A stretch of DNA of 64,000 nt from Roseiarcus sp963721905 (GCA_963721905.1 CAVRMF010000027.1:121054-185053); one strand, 5' to 3'; shown: positions 1 through 9,446, numbered from the stretch's first letter. Numbers and translations: made by a program. Notes: generated by a model from the letters alone, not told the origin.

Positions 1-514
1 AAACGGCAGGGCGACGATAGGTGATGCGAGGGACGGGCAGGAAAAAGGGAATTACGGGCGTGTCACCGTAACCGTGTCACCGTAACCCCGTAACCGCCGT
101 AACCGCGTAACCGTAACCGGGTTCTTTTCGCGACCGCGCCGCGCCGCTTTTCGTCTCTCTCAAAAGTCGCAGATTTTCGGGCGAAAAGCGCTGTTGCAAA
201 TATCTAGCAGACTGTGCGGAAAGTCGGCCTAGCCGGATTCGCGAATTGCAGGCGCCATACTAAGCAGCCAACCAGCGCCGACGGCGCGCCATTATGAATG
301 AAAACGGTGGCGGCGCGGGCCGGTTTATCCCAGTCTCGGCACGGGCGATCGTGTTGAGGCTGGAAATCTCTGCGGTGGTTTGCGACCCCGATAAGCAGTC
401 CGGCCCGCGCCGCATAGAGGTACCATTCTTTGTCGCCCCCGGGAACGGGGAGCACGTGTAGCAGTGTCTCGAAGTACCTGCGGCGTCGCGGTCGCCTTCT
501 GATGGCAGGAGGCG
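1..514. other. Non-coding left edge, upstream of IS110
   Basis: I see no credible gene here. The first 120 bases contain a short tandem repeat (separate entry). The stretch from about 200 to 514, directly before an IS110-type transposase, is probably the non-coding left end of that element. In the IS110 group this is where the guide (bridge) RNA is encoded, but I could not identify its boundaries or loops. Confidence 0.4.
66..120. repeat. Short tandem CGTAACC repeat cluster
   Basis: The heptamer CGTAACC occurs about six times within 55 bases, with spacers of 0 to 7 bases, some of the form GTGTCAC. The spacing is irregular, so this is a degenerate simple repeat rather than a CRISPR or iteron array. 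Function unknown. Confidence 0.6.
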
Positions 515-1757
515 ATGATGCGGGTGATTATTGAGCGGTGCTGTGGGTTGGACGTGCACCAGGAGACGGTCGTTGCGTGTCTTCTGATCGGCGCGCCCGG
601 GGATCGACCGACCAAGGAGGTGCGCACGTTCCGGACGGTGACACGCGACCTCGAAGTCTTGCGGGACTGGCTCGCGGCGGCGGGGGTGACGCATGTCGGC
701 ATGGAGAGCACTGGCGTCTACTGGCGGCCAGTCTATGCCGTGCTGGAAGGACATTTCGATCTGATCGTCGGCAACGCTCGGCACATCCGCAACGTGCCGG
801 GGCGCAAGACGGACGTGAAGGATGCCGAGTGGATCGCCGATCTGGTCCGGCACGGGCTGATCGCGAAGAGCTTCGTGCCGCCCCGGCCGCTGCGGGAAAT
901 GCGCGAGCTGTTGCGCTACCGCCGCAAGCTCACCGAGAGCCAAGCGGCCGAGCGCAACCGGCTGCTGAAGCTTCTGGAAACGGCCAACATCAAGCTGGCG
1001 AGCGTGATGAGCGACGTCTTCGGCGTGTCCGGCCGGGCGATGCTTCGGGCGCTGATCGAGGGCCGGGCCTCGGTCGAGGCAATGGCGGATCTCGCCAGGG
1101 GCCAGTTGCGCCGCAAGCGCTCCGATCTCATCCTGGCGCTCGAGGGGCGAATGGAGGAGCATCATCGGTTCCTCCTGGCCACCCAGCTGCGCCGGCTCGA
1201 AGCGATCGAGCAGGACATCGCAACGCTCGACCTGCGCATCACCGAGCGGCTCGAACCCTATCGGATGCCGCACGCGCTCTTGATGCAGATCCCGGGCGTC
1301 GACTGGCTCGTCGCCGCGGTGCTCATCGCCGAGATCGGCGTCGACATGAGCGTGTTCCTGAGCGTCTATCACTTGAGCGCCTGGGCCGGCGTCTGTCCCG
1401 GCAGCCACGAGAGCGCCGGCCGGCAGAAGAGCGGCCGCGCCCGAAAGGGCAATGTCCACCTCCGCACGATCCTGGTCGGCGCCGCAATCTCCGCCGCGAG
1501 GACCAAGGGCAGCTACCTCAAAGACAAATTCCACCGTCTCAAGGCCCGCCGCGGCGCCATGCGCGCGGCCCTCGCCATTGCCCACAAGAATTCTCGTCAG
1601 CGCCTATCACATGCTCGCCAAAGGGCTGCCGTACCGCGACCTCGGAGAAGCCTATCTCGACCAGATCACTCAAACCCGCACCGTCGCAAACCTGAAGCGC
1701 CGGCTTGAGCGCCTCGGCTATCACGTCAGGCTTGAGCGCACGACCCAGGCCGCATGA
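515..1757 (+). pseudogene. IS110-family transposase, frameshifted near the C-terminus
   Basis: DEDD-type transposase of the IS110 family, which inserts circular intermediates guided by a bridge RNA. The N-terminal RuvC-like domain shows CCGLDVHQET, then MESTGVYW, then KTDVKDAEWIADL, giving the acidic residues. The C-terminal Transposase_20 domain with the catalytic serine region (AWAGVCPGSHESAG) is present around residue 295. At 1588-1593 the sequence reads GAATTC; removing one A restores GATTC and joins the frame to the family-typical end in the next frame (ILVSAYHMLAKG... to the stop at 1755-1757). As given, the first frame runs out of homology and stops at 1708. The extra base could be real decay or a sequencing error. 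Confidence 0.8.
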
Positions 1758-2839
1758 CGCGACTGCCCGCGGCGGTGTTTTCGTAGCAGAGATTCTTTGA
1801 AGGACCAACGGATTGACGGTTCGCTCCCGGTTCAGGGCGGCCACGGCGGCGTGGATTGCGCGGTCGAGGGCGTCGGCGTCAGCGAAGGTCTGGTGGGCCA
1901 GATGATGCGCCTTGAGATCGTGCCAGACAACCTCGATATCGTTGAGTTCGGGTGCGTATTTCGGCAGCCACTCGACGGTGAGCCAGTGTTTGCGCGCCTC
2001 GAGGGCCTTGAGAGTGAGCTTGCTGACATGGATCGGCCCGTTGTCCTCGACCAGCACGACCGGTTTCATTGCCCGTCCCGGTTGGGGACCGAACAGGTGG
2101 TCGAGCTGCTCGAGGTGAGCGATGAAGTCGCTGCTGCGCTTGGTCGGGCTCGTATGCACAATCAGCTGGCGCGTGACCTGATCGAGCGAGCCGATGATCG
2201 CCACTTTCTTGGCCTGTCCCGGCGCCGGCACCCGCAGGTCCGCACCGCGCAAGGCCCACGCCCGCGCCAGATAAGGGTGCGTCAGGGCCTCGCTCTCGTC
2301 GCCGTAGAGGAGAATGATGTCGCCGGCTTCGGCCTGGGCCTTGCGCAGCTGAAGGCGCAGTCCCACGCGTTCGATCTCGTCGGCAATCTGGCGGCCTTTC
2401 AGCGTGTGCCGAGGCCGCCGCCAACGGAAGTTTTTTTTCGCAGCGCCCGGGACAACTGCGACTTGCCGATCTTGACGCCCTCGCGCGCCTCGATCTCGGC
2501 CATGAGACGCGGGATCGTCCAGTTGGGCCGGTCGGCGACGGGAGCTTCGAGCAGAGGCGTGACGACACGCAGCGCAGCCTCGGTCTTTACCGGTGGCGGG
2601 CCGGGCGCCACAGTCGCCTTCAACGCTTCGACACCGCCGCGCGCGAACGCGCTGCGCCACAGCCGCACCGTGTCTTCGCGCACGCCAAAGGCCTCCGCAA
2701 TGCGCGGGCTGGTCCATCCCGACAGCGTCAGCAATATCGCCCGCGCCCGATCAGCCTCCCCGCGGTCGCGTGAATGGGCCAATGTCAGCAGCGCGTTGCG
2801 CTGCTCCTCACCCGCCGTCACCCGAGATTTGCCCGCCAT
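1539..2839 (-). pseudogene. IS630-family transposase in two frames
   Basis: The N-terminal part (2839 down to about 2438) is a helix-turn-helix domain of the IS630/Tc1 type. The remainder, in the -1 frame, is a DDE domain with LLYGDESEAL, LVEDNGPIHVS and YAPELNDIEVVW, the last two giving the second Asp and the Glu-bearing motif. The frames meet at a run of eight A's on the coding strand (2431-2438 as T's on the plus strand). A -1 slip there, or one missing A, fuses them into one protein. Recognisable transposase ends near 1790, but no stop occurs until 1539, inside the neighbouring IS110 on the opposite strand, so the 3' end may have been lost. Programmed frameshifting is possible but unproven. 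Confidence 0.75.
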
Positions 2840-2927
2840 GCCCCGCCTCCGCGAATCAGCGCGAAGACCGAATCACACCTGCGGTTCGTTGGTCAAGCTG
2901 ACGGAGTCTGCTTAGGACGTGGACTCA

Positions 2928-3350
2928 TTAACGTAGCCATATGCGTACGGCGGCGAGCTTGAGGGCGGCGAGGAAGTTTTCGGCGAGTTTGTCGTAGCGG
3001 GTCGCGATCCGGCGAAAATGTTTGATCTTGTTGAAGAAGCGCTCGATGAGATTGCGCGCCTTGTAGAGATATTTGCTGAAGCAGATCGGGTCCTTGCGAT
3101 TGGCTTTGGGCGGGATGTTCGCCCACGCGCCGCGTTCGGCCACCGCCTCGCGCAACGCGTTGGCGTCGTAGCCTTTGTCGGCGATCAGCATCGCCTCTTC
3201 AGGCAGATCGGCGATCAGCTCGGCCGCGCTGGCCACGTCGCTGGCTTGGCCGGCGGTCAATTTGAGCTTGATCGGCCGCCCCTTCTTGTCGACGAGCGCG
3301 TGGATTTTGGTGGTGAGCCCGCCTCGGGAACGACCCAGACATCGATCTTG
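2928..3350 (-). pseudogene. IS5-family transposase, C-terminal fragment
   Basis: C-terminal half of an IS5-family (IS427-like) DDE transposase. It starts at the RCLGRSRGGLTTKIHALVD motif and contains the family-typical ADKGYDANALR block and the RNLIERFFNKIKHFRRIATRYDK region holding the catalytic Glu. The matching N-terminal half lies at 4885-5214 on the same strand; the two were separated by an IS1111-type insertion. Frame continues to about 3386 only because the inserted DNA is open there. Confidence 0.85.
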
Positions 3351-3660
3351 ACCCCCCTCACATGGGGTGTTTCCAGTCAAGCTCATTCATTTCATCATTG
3401 TGCATGCTCCCTGGGCGTTTGGATCCGAAGCGTGAGCCCGTCTTTGCCATGCAGCCCTGACGACCGCATCACCTCACATCCGGTCGAGCTTGTGGGCTCG
3501 GACCATAATCCCTCATGCTCGAGGGCATCGGGCTCGGGTTGGCGGGACCATCCTTTTTGACGGCGTGTTTCAGCCCGAGGGTCGATCCGCGGTCACCGCC
3601 CGCCCGGATCCGGCGAAGCCGTCGCGTTCAGCTTCGCTGGAGTGGATTTGAGCCATCGGG
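3350..3660 (-). ncRNA. Candidate guide-RNA region of the IS1111-type element
   Basis: About 310 non-coding bases follow the transposase stop codon, whereas only about 60 precede its start. In the IS1111 branch of IS110 elements the bridge or seeker RNA is known to be encoded on the downstream side, in the IS110 branch on the upstream side. Location and length fit an RNA gene, but I have not identified target- and donor-binding loops. This is an inference from layout only. Confidence 0.4.
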
Positions 3661-4824
3661 TCATGCCGCCTTGAACACGGCGCCTTCGGGAACGATGCCT
3701 TGGGTGGCATAACGCCACAAGGCGACGAGGAGTTTGCGAGCCAGCGCGACGATGGCGATCCGGCGGATCCGTCCCTTCGCGGCGCCGACCCGCGCCTGGA
3801 ACCAGCGGCTCAACGCCGAGTCCGGTTGGTGACGCAACCAGAACCAGGCAAGCTCGATCATGGTCTTGCGCAGGCGGCGATTGCCCGACTTCGAGATGCC
3901 TTGATCTCGGTTAACGGCGCCGCTCTGCCAGGGGCTGGGCGCCAATCCGCCGTAAGCCGCCACCTGGCGTCGGTTGCCGAAGCTGCGAAACAACGATTCC
4001 AGCCAGAGGAGCGAGGCGAACTCAGGGCCCAAGCCTTTGAGCTTGAGAAGCAGGGCCGCGGGGTTGTTGCGCTCCTCGGCGTCCGTGCGGATGAGCGCGT
4101 CGCGGGCGCGTTCGACCGCAGCCAGTTGCGTCGTCACCACCGCGATCCGATCGAGCTCCCGGCGGATTTCCGCCTTCAGCATCCGCGGCAGCTCACGGCC
4201 GTCGCCGGTTCGCAGCGCCTCGAGTCGTTCGAAACGATCGCGCCGAAGCGGATTGTAATCCCCGATGCCTTGGCCGCTGAGCAGGCCCCTGATCCGATTG
4301 GTATGCTGAATGCGTTCCTTGAGCAGCGTGCCTCGCTCGCGCGTCAGACGCCGGCGATCCTCTTCTTCCGGGCTCGGCGCCCGAACCATTGAACAGACCC
4401 GCCGCTCGCCGCGAGCCCAGGCCATCAGCGTCCGCAACAGCGTCTCGCCGTCGATCGAATCGGTCTTGGCCCGCCGATGCCGCCGGCAGACCGCGATCGA
4501 AGCCGCATCGACGACGTGGCTCTCGATCCCGTTGGCGAGCAGCAAGCGATGAACCCAAAACCCGTCCAATCCCGCTTCCTGAATGACGATCGCTTTGATC
4601 TGGACGCCGTAGCGCTGCTCGGCCTTCGCCCTCGACCGCGAAAGAAGGTCGAGCAGGCAGGCGCCGTCCCCACCCTCGATCACATGCTTGGAAAACTTCT
4701 CGCTGCCCGGACTGTTGATCGTCACAACCCATTTCGATTTGCTCAATTCGAGCGAGGCGAACAGCGTGATATTATTCGTGTGGGCGGTGGTCGCGACAGC
4801 GGTCGCGGAGGTGTCGGACTGCAT
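3661..4824 (-). CDS. IS110-family (IS1111-like) transposase
   Basis: Intact 387-residue transposase. The N-terminal DEDD domain has ASLELSKSKWVVTI with the divergent first acidic position, IQEAGLDGFWVHRLL, and RRAKTDSIDGETLLR with two Asp. The middle is helical. The C-terminal Transposase_20 domain contains the GLGPEFASLLWLES and YGGLAPSPWQSG blocks, then GNRRLRKTMIELAW. This arrangement matches the IS1111 branch more than classical IS110. It sits inside an IS5-type transposase gene and is transcribed in the same direction. No defect is visible, so it may be active. Confidence 0.85.
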   Translation of the reverse strand: MQSDTSATAVATTAHTNNITLFASLELSKSKWVVTINSPGSEKFSKHVIEGGDGACLLDLLSRSRAKAEQRYGVQIKAIVIQEAGLDGFWVHRLLLANGIESHVVDAASIAVCRRHRRAKTDSIDGETLLRTLMAWARGERRVCSMVRAPSPEEEDRRRLTRERGTLLKERIQHTNRIRGLLSGQGIGDYNPLRRDRFERLEALRTGDGRELPRMLKAEIRRELDRIAVVTTQLAAVERARDALIRTDAEERNNPAALLLKLKGLGPEFASLLWLESLFRSFGNRRQVAAYGGLAPSPWQSGAVNRDQGISKSGNRRLRKTMIELAWFWLRHQPDSALSRWFQARVGAAKGRIRRIAIVALARKLLVALWRYATQGIVPEGAVFKAA

Positions 4825-4884
4825 CGGTTGCCTCCATGCTGGTGTGGAAGCTCAGCCTACCAAGTCGGGCCGCCGTCCACCCGC

Positions 4885-5214
4885 ATAGGATCTTTTTGCC
4901 GTCGCGCCCTGCTGGTGGACGCGCACGATGGAGGTGTCGATCATCTGAACCTCGCCGTCGTGAGCCGCAACGATGGCGTCCATCAGGCGGTCCCAGACGC
5001 CAGCTTTTCGCCAGCGATTGAAGCGGTTGTAGACTGTGGTGCGCGGCCCGTAGCGCTCAGGCAAATCCGCCCATGGCGCCCCTGAACGCAACACCCAGAA
5101 AATGCCGTTCAGAACCCGCCTGTCGTCGACCCGCGGCACCCCGCGCGGCTTGTTCGGAAGGTGTGGCTCAATCGCCTTCCATTCCCGATCGGTCAGTTCG
5201 TAGCGTCCCATCAA
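4885..5214 (-). pseudogene. IS5-family transposase, N-terminal fragment
   Basis: The N-terminal half of the IS5-type transposase begins at ATG 5214 with MGRYELTDREWKAIEPHLP. It includes WRKAGVWDRLMDAI and the first catalytic region DTSIVRVHQQGATAK, after which homology stops at the IS1111-type insertion. The C-terminal half is at 2928-3350. Both halves are unlikely to function alone. Confidence 0.85.
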
Positions 5215-5268
5215 ACAGCTCCCGTTTGGGAGCTTAAATCACACCCGAGGCGATTCGTAAATCCTGAC

Positions 5269-6978
5269 GTCGACGTTTATGAGTTTACGACCTAGAATTA
5301 GGCATGGCGCACATTACCGGCTTTGAACGCTCGCAACTCCTCCTTCTGCCCGAAGCCATCGACGACTATGTCGGCTCCGACAATCCGGTGCGGTTCATTG
5401 ACGCGTTCGTCGAAGGCCTTGATCTCGACAAGTCGGGTTTCGCGCGCGTCGAGCCGAAGGCGACGGGGCGGCCTGGCTATGCGCCGGGTGACCTGCTCAG
5501 GCTGTACATTTATGGCTACCTGAACCGCGTGCGGTCGAGCCGCCGCTTGGAGGCGGAATGCCATCGCAACATCGAACTGATCTGGCTGATGCGGACGCCG
5601 AAGCCCGACTTCAAGACTATCGCCGATTTCCGTGCCGCAAATCGCACGGCCTTCAAATCGGTGTTTCGCCAATTCACGCTGCTGTGCAAACGGCTCGATC
5701 TGTTTGGACGCGAGCTTCTGGCGGTTGACGGCACGCGCATCAAGGCGGTCAACAACAAGGACCGTAATTTCACGCGGCGTTCGTTGGAGACGTTCATCAA
5801 GGCCGCCGACCAGCGCCTCGATGACTATCTCCAGCGGCTCGACGAAGGCGACGCGGCGGAAGCGGGAACAAGCGGCGCGCGGGTTGAAAATCTGGCGAAG
5901 AAAATCGAGGCGCTTCGCGAGAAGCGCGGTCGATACGGCGCGATGCTGGCGGACCTCGAACGCACGGGCGAAAGCCAGATATCGTTGACCGATCCCGACA
6001 GCCGGGCCATGGCGGCGCACACCAAAGTCGCCGTGGGTTATAACGTTCAGATCGCTGTCGACGCGAAGAACAAGATGATCGTCGAACAGGAAGTGACCAA
6101 CCAGGTCGTCGACATGGGGCTGTTGCAGGCGACCGCCGAACCGGCCCGTGCAATTCTCGAAGTCGAGACAATCGACGTCGTCGCTGATGCGGGCTACTTC
6201 CGGACCGAGGACATCGAAGCCTGCGAAAAGGCGGGCCTGACGCCGCATGTGCCGCGGCCTCAGCGCGGCTCATCAGCGAGCCAGGGTTTCTTCCGCAAGG
6301 ACGAGTTTCGCTACGATGCGGAACGCGACGCCTATGTCTGCCCGGCGGGACAGGTTCTCGCGACACGGTACGAAAGCAAGCTGCGCGACATGAAGAAGGT
6401 CGACTACGCCAACCGCGCCGCATGCCCCGTCTGTCCGCTTCGTTCACGCTGCACCAACGACTTCCGAAAAGTCTCGCGGCTGGAAAGCGAGGCCGCCCTG
6501 GATCGCATGGCCGAGCGCCTGAAGACGCGGCCTGAGCTACTCGACCGCCGGCGCGCGACCGTCGAACACCCCTTCGGCACAATCAAGCAATGGATGGGTC
6601 AGGGCGCGTTTCTCATGCGTGGTCTCGACAAGGTCCGCGCCGAGTTCAGCCTGACGGCGCTCGCTTACAATTTGCGCCGGGCGCTCAACATCATCGGCGT
6701 CGAGGCGATGATCGCCGCTGTCGCGACCTGAGCGAGGCCGCAACAGCGCCCCGCTCGAACCCCCGGTGACGCCGGAAGCCCCTCCAATGCGACAGGCGGC
6801 CCCACCGAGCCGAAACCCGGCAACCTCTCTTGAAACGCGATACCCTTGCGCCGGCGAAGATATTTGAGCCGATTGCGCCGAGTTTTCGCACGGTCTGCTT
6901 GACTAACGCAAAGTGGCGAGGCGGGGAGGGACTGGGTCTACTGTCGTAAACCACTCTTACGGAACTCTACGACCTAAA
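5269..6978 (+). mobile_element. IS1182-family insertion sequence
   Basis: The transposase gene is bracketed by a 10-base direct repeat, AAATCCTGAC, at 5259-5268 and 6979-6988, which could be a target duplication. Just inside are imperfect inverted ends: the left reads GTCG then GAGTTTACGAC, and the right (minus strand) reads GTCG then GAGTGGTTTACGAC. The boundaries are inferred from these repeats. Confidence 0.6.
5304..6731 (+). CDS. IS1182-family transposase
   Basis: Intact 475-residue DDE transposase. The N-terminal DUF772-like region is RPGYAPGDLLRLYIYGYL, followed by AECHRNIELIWLM and KTIADFR. The first catalytic Asp is in LAVDGTRIKAVN around residue 148. A coiled-coil insertion (about 165-225) precedes VGYNVQIAVD and the second Asp in VADAGYF. 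A zinc-finger-like segment (CPVCPLRSRC) and the final Glu in RATVEHPFGTIKQWMG follow. ATG at 5304 lies just inside the left end of the element. No frameshift is seen, unlike most other elements of the window. Confidence 0.9.
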   Translation: MAHITGFERSQLLLLPEAIDDYVGSDNPVRFIDAFVEGLDLDKSGFARVEPKATGRPGYAPGDLLRLYIYGYLNRVRSSRRLEAECHRNIELIWLMRTPKPDFKTIADFRAANRTAFKSVFRQFTLLCKRLDLFGRELLAVDGTRIKAVNNKDRNFTRRSLETFIKAADQRLDDYLQRLDEGDAAEAGTSGARVENLAKKIEALREKRGRYGAMLADLERTGESQISLTDPDSRAMAAHTKVAVGYNVQIAVDAKNKMIVEQEVTNQVVDMGLLQATAEPARAILEVETIDVVADAGYFRTEDIEACEKAGLTPHVPRPQRGSSASQGFFRKDEFRYDAERDAYVCPAGQVLATRYESKLRDMKKVDYANRAACPVCPLRSRCTNDFRKVSRLESEAALDRMAERLKTRPELLDRRRATVEHPFGTIKQWMGQGAFLMRGLDKVRAEFSLTALAYNLRRALNIIGVEAMIAAVAT

Positions 6979-6996
6979 AAATCCTGACTTCTTTTG

Positions 6997-7026
6997 TTGA
7001 CAGGCAGCCGCAGCGGCGTTTACTTT
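6997..7026 (+). promoter_or_regulatory. Sigma70-like promoter for the first PEP-CTERM gene
   Basis: TTGACA at 6997-7002 is followed, after 18 bases, by TACTTT at 7021-7026, about 50 bases before the start codon at 7077. It lies immediately right of the IS1182 end, so it belongs to the PEP-CTERM locus and not to the IS. Called by consensus only. Confidence 0.5.
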
Positions 7027-7076
7027 ATTTTGCACCCGCGTTGGAACGTGGGCCACGACATTCAGGGAGGGAACCG

Positions 7077-7814
7077 ATGAAGCTTTCATGTCGGCCCAGG
7101 ATCATGGCGTCTGGCCTTTCTGCCGTCCTGCTCGGACTACTCTCCACTAGCGGAGCACGCGCCGACACGATCTTTGAAGCGAACTTTGACGCTGACACAA
7201 TCGGCGAATACACCAACGCCGGGGCGACCGTGAACGCTTCGCTGATCTCGGGGTTGGACGCGCCTCAGGACATTGCGGTGTCTGGCGCTGACCTGTTTGT
7301 CGTGAATGGGGCCACCGACACGGTAGGGGAATACACCACAGCCGGGGCGACTGTGAACGCCGCGCTGATCTCGGGGTTGATGAACGGCGTTTTTGGCATT
7401 GCGGTGTCTGGCTCTGATTTGTTTGTCACGAACGAAGCCATTGGCACGATAGGCGAATACACCACCGCCGGGGCGACGGTGAACGCCGCGTTGATCTCGG
7501 GGTTGAGCGGCCCTTATGGCATTGCCGTGTCTGGCTCTGATCTGTTTGTCGCGAACTTTGCCGCTGGCACGATCGGCGAATACACCACCGCCGGGGCGAC
7601 GGTGAACGCCGCGCTGATCTCGGGGCTGAGCGGCCCTTTTGGCATTGCCGTGTCTGGCTCTGATCTGTTTGTCGCGAACTTTGCCGTTGGCACGATCGGC
7701 GAATACGCCACGGCCGGGGCGACGGTGAACGCCGCGCTGATTTCGGGGTTGCGCGGCCCTGAGGGCATCGCAATAGTCGCCAGCCCCTCCGCGATCCCCG
7801 AACCTTCGACCTGA
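7077..7814 (+). CDS. PEP-CTERM protein with NHL-like repeats, anchor cut by a stop codon
   Basis: Secreted repeat protein, 245 residues as read. ATG at 7077 is chosen because GGGAGG precedes it and a signal peptide follows (MKLSCRPRIM, hydrophobic core, cleavage after SGARA). Five repeats of about 41 residues follow, each of the type TIGEYTTAGATVNAALISGL and GIAVSGSDLFVAN, resembling NHL/beta-propeller blades. The end reads SAIPEPST then TGA. The next in-frame codons give AMMLLGFAGVGFAAYRRR, exactly the rest of a PEP-CTERM sorting tail, so TGA (7812-7814) replaces the conserved Trp codon TGG. Restored, the frame runs to 7964. PEP-CTERM proteins are normally sorted by an exosortase to the envelope; without the anchor the protein would be released or untargeted. 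Confidence 0.8.
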   Translation: MKLSCRPRIMASGLSAVLLGLLSTSGARADTIFEANFDADTIGEYTNAGATVNASLISGLDAPQDIAVSGADLFVVNGATDTVGEYTTAGATVNAALISGLMNGVFGIAVSGSDLFVTNEAIGTIGEYTTAGATVNAALISGLSGPYGIAVSGSDLFVANFAAGTIGEYTTAGATVNAALISGLSGPFGIAVSGSDLFVANFAVGTIGEYATAGATVNAALISGLRGPEGIAIVASPSAIPEPST

Positions 7815-7896
7815 GCCATGATGCTGCTCGGCTTCGCGGGCGTTGGCTTCGCAGCGTATCGGCGGAGGGGTCCAAAGAGATGCGGGGAGGGAAATC

Positions 7897-9446
7897 GTGA
7901 AGATTCTGTTCGTATCAACTGCGGCATGCCTTGCAGCGGCTCTCTGGGCGTTACCCGCCAATAGCGCCTCCCTCGCTGGAAACGGCGGCCCTTGTGCCCT
8001 CGCCGGGTCGCTTGGAGCCGCTGTAACCATACCGTCGAGCGGCTCTCTTAAGGGAGACTGCGCCATCGTGGGCAACGTCATCTCCAGCGGCCTGATCTCT
8101 CCGGGCGCCTCGGGACAGGCCCCGGCGCACAATTGGGAATACCTTACATTGGCACAGACTCAATAACGGGCAATCTTACGCTAGCGACCGGCAGCAACAT
8201 GCAACTTGAGGTGTCACCGACTGGAGGCGATTTAATTAACGTTTCGGGGTCGCTACAATTGGGCGGCACCATCCAGATCTACACGAATGGCGCCAGTTTA
8301 GCAGGTAAGGTGTTTATCCCGCTCATAACGAGCAGTTCGGTGAACCTATTAATTCCGCCTTCGTCAAGCTTCGTTAGTTTCGGCGGACCAATAGTTGATC
8401 CCGCGACCGGCGATTACCTCTATTCAGCGCAGGGCATCGCAAACATACTTGTTCCACAATCTGCGAATCTAAAGCCGATCGAACTGCTGGGGACTTCGGA
8501 CGTTCTTGAGCTTGCTCCAACGTTGGACTCACCTCTTGTCGCCGTGTATAATAGAGTTACATCTATTTATGATACCATCAAGATCGAGGGAGGTTTAGTC
8601 AACGAGCAAACTGCTGAGGTACTCTCGGCTATAGGTTACGAGCTGGAGGCAAACCCAGAATTCCCAGCACTTGAGGCACTAGGCGAGTTTATCGAGACGG
8701 CTGAACCTGATATGATTGCGTTTGGCAAAGCGACCGACAGTCTCCCAGACCTTCCAGACCTTCCCGATCCGCCCGTCCCCACAATAAATCCCAGCGGATT
8801 GATTAACCAAACCATCGCGATGACCTTCAATGCGATAGACGCAAATGGACAAACACTCTTCAATCGTCTGTTGACACTTAGGAGTGATATCAATAGCGTT
8901 CAGGCCGCAATTACAGCGAATGAACCCATCTTGGACCTCGTAAACCAACTATCAACCGACGCTTCGAATTTTGTTTCGCTGAACAAGACACAAAGCGCTT
9001 TGTGGAAACAAGTTGAATCGGAACTAGAAGCGGCAGGAATACCAAATTTCTCAATAACGCAATCGGATATTGCTAGCTACGTAGATGGCGTAATTAGCAA
9101 TGGATTTTCAGCATATGAGAATAATGTCTTCGCTGATCTCGGATTTTCGCCTGCAGAGATCGCCTCGTTGAGCTCTGAACTGCCAACTGACTTTAGCGGT
9201 GCGCCCGACACGCTCTATTCGACGATCAACGAAGCTTCACAAATAAGCGGAGCTATCGGCAGCGTCCCCGAACCCTCAACCTGGGCGATGATGCTCGCCG
9301 GTTTCGCGGGGCTTGGCTACGCTGGGTATCGTCAAAAAGAAGGTAAGCGGCGCTTTCAGAATAAAGAGTCTGTGGAGAACTGCGGTCAGTTCGTTGCCGG
9401 CACAAAAACCCGGGTGCGCGAGTGGGCCCCGGGTGCTCGATCCTGA
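7897..9446 (+). pseudogene. PEP-CTERM sorted protein, frameshifted
   Basis: Start GTG at 7897 follows GGGAGG and encodes a signal peptide ending PANSAS. The first frame goes to GLISPGASGQAP and then stops at 8166. The second frame, from about 8124, continues with IGTDSITGNLTLATGS, LEVSPTGGDLINVSG (autotransporter-like passenger repeats), a long helical region, and an intact sorting tail VPEPSTWAMMLAGFAGLGYAGYR. Adding one C to the CCCC at 8120-8123 joins the frames. The middle (about 8160-9260) is clearly more AT-rich than its surroundings, suggesting horizontal origin. About 35 residues follow the sorting tail, more than usual. Function unknown; probably surface or matrix-associated. It follows another PEP-CTERM gene in the same direction. 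Confidence 0.75.

Larger units (their letters stand above)
3350..4885 (-). mobile_element. IS1111-type element inserted in an IS5-type element
   Basis: About 1.5 kb of DNA separates the two halves of one IS5-type transposase gene. It carries one intact transposase and a roughly 300-base non-coding region downstream of it. The exact ends are uncertain because this family usually makes no target duplication and I could not see clear subterminal inverted repeats; the boundaries given are where IS5 homology stops on each side. Confidence 0.7.

Noticed and set aside
66..120. CGTAACC repeats as a CRISPR or plasmid iteron array
   Set aside because: Units are too short and spacing is irregular; no replication or cas gene is nearby.
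515..6978. Composite transposon formed by the IS cluster
   Set aside because: The elements belong to different families and lack matching outer copies; no cargo genes lie between them.
7160..7790. Regular 123-base repeats as a possible CRISPR array
   Set aside because: The units are contiguous, coding and in one long open frame with a signal peptide; there are no unique spacers.
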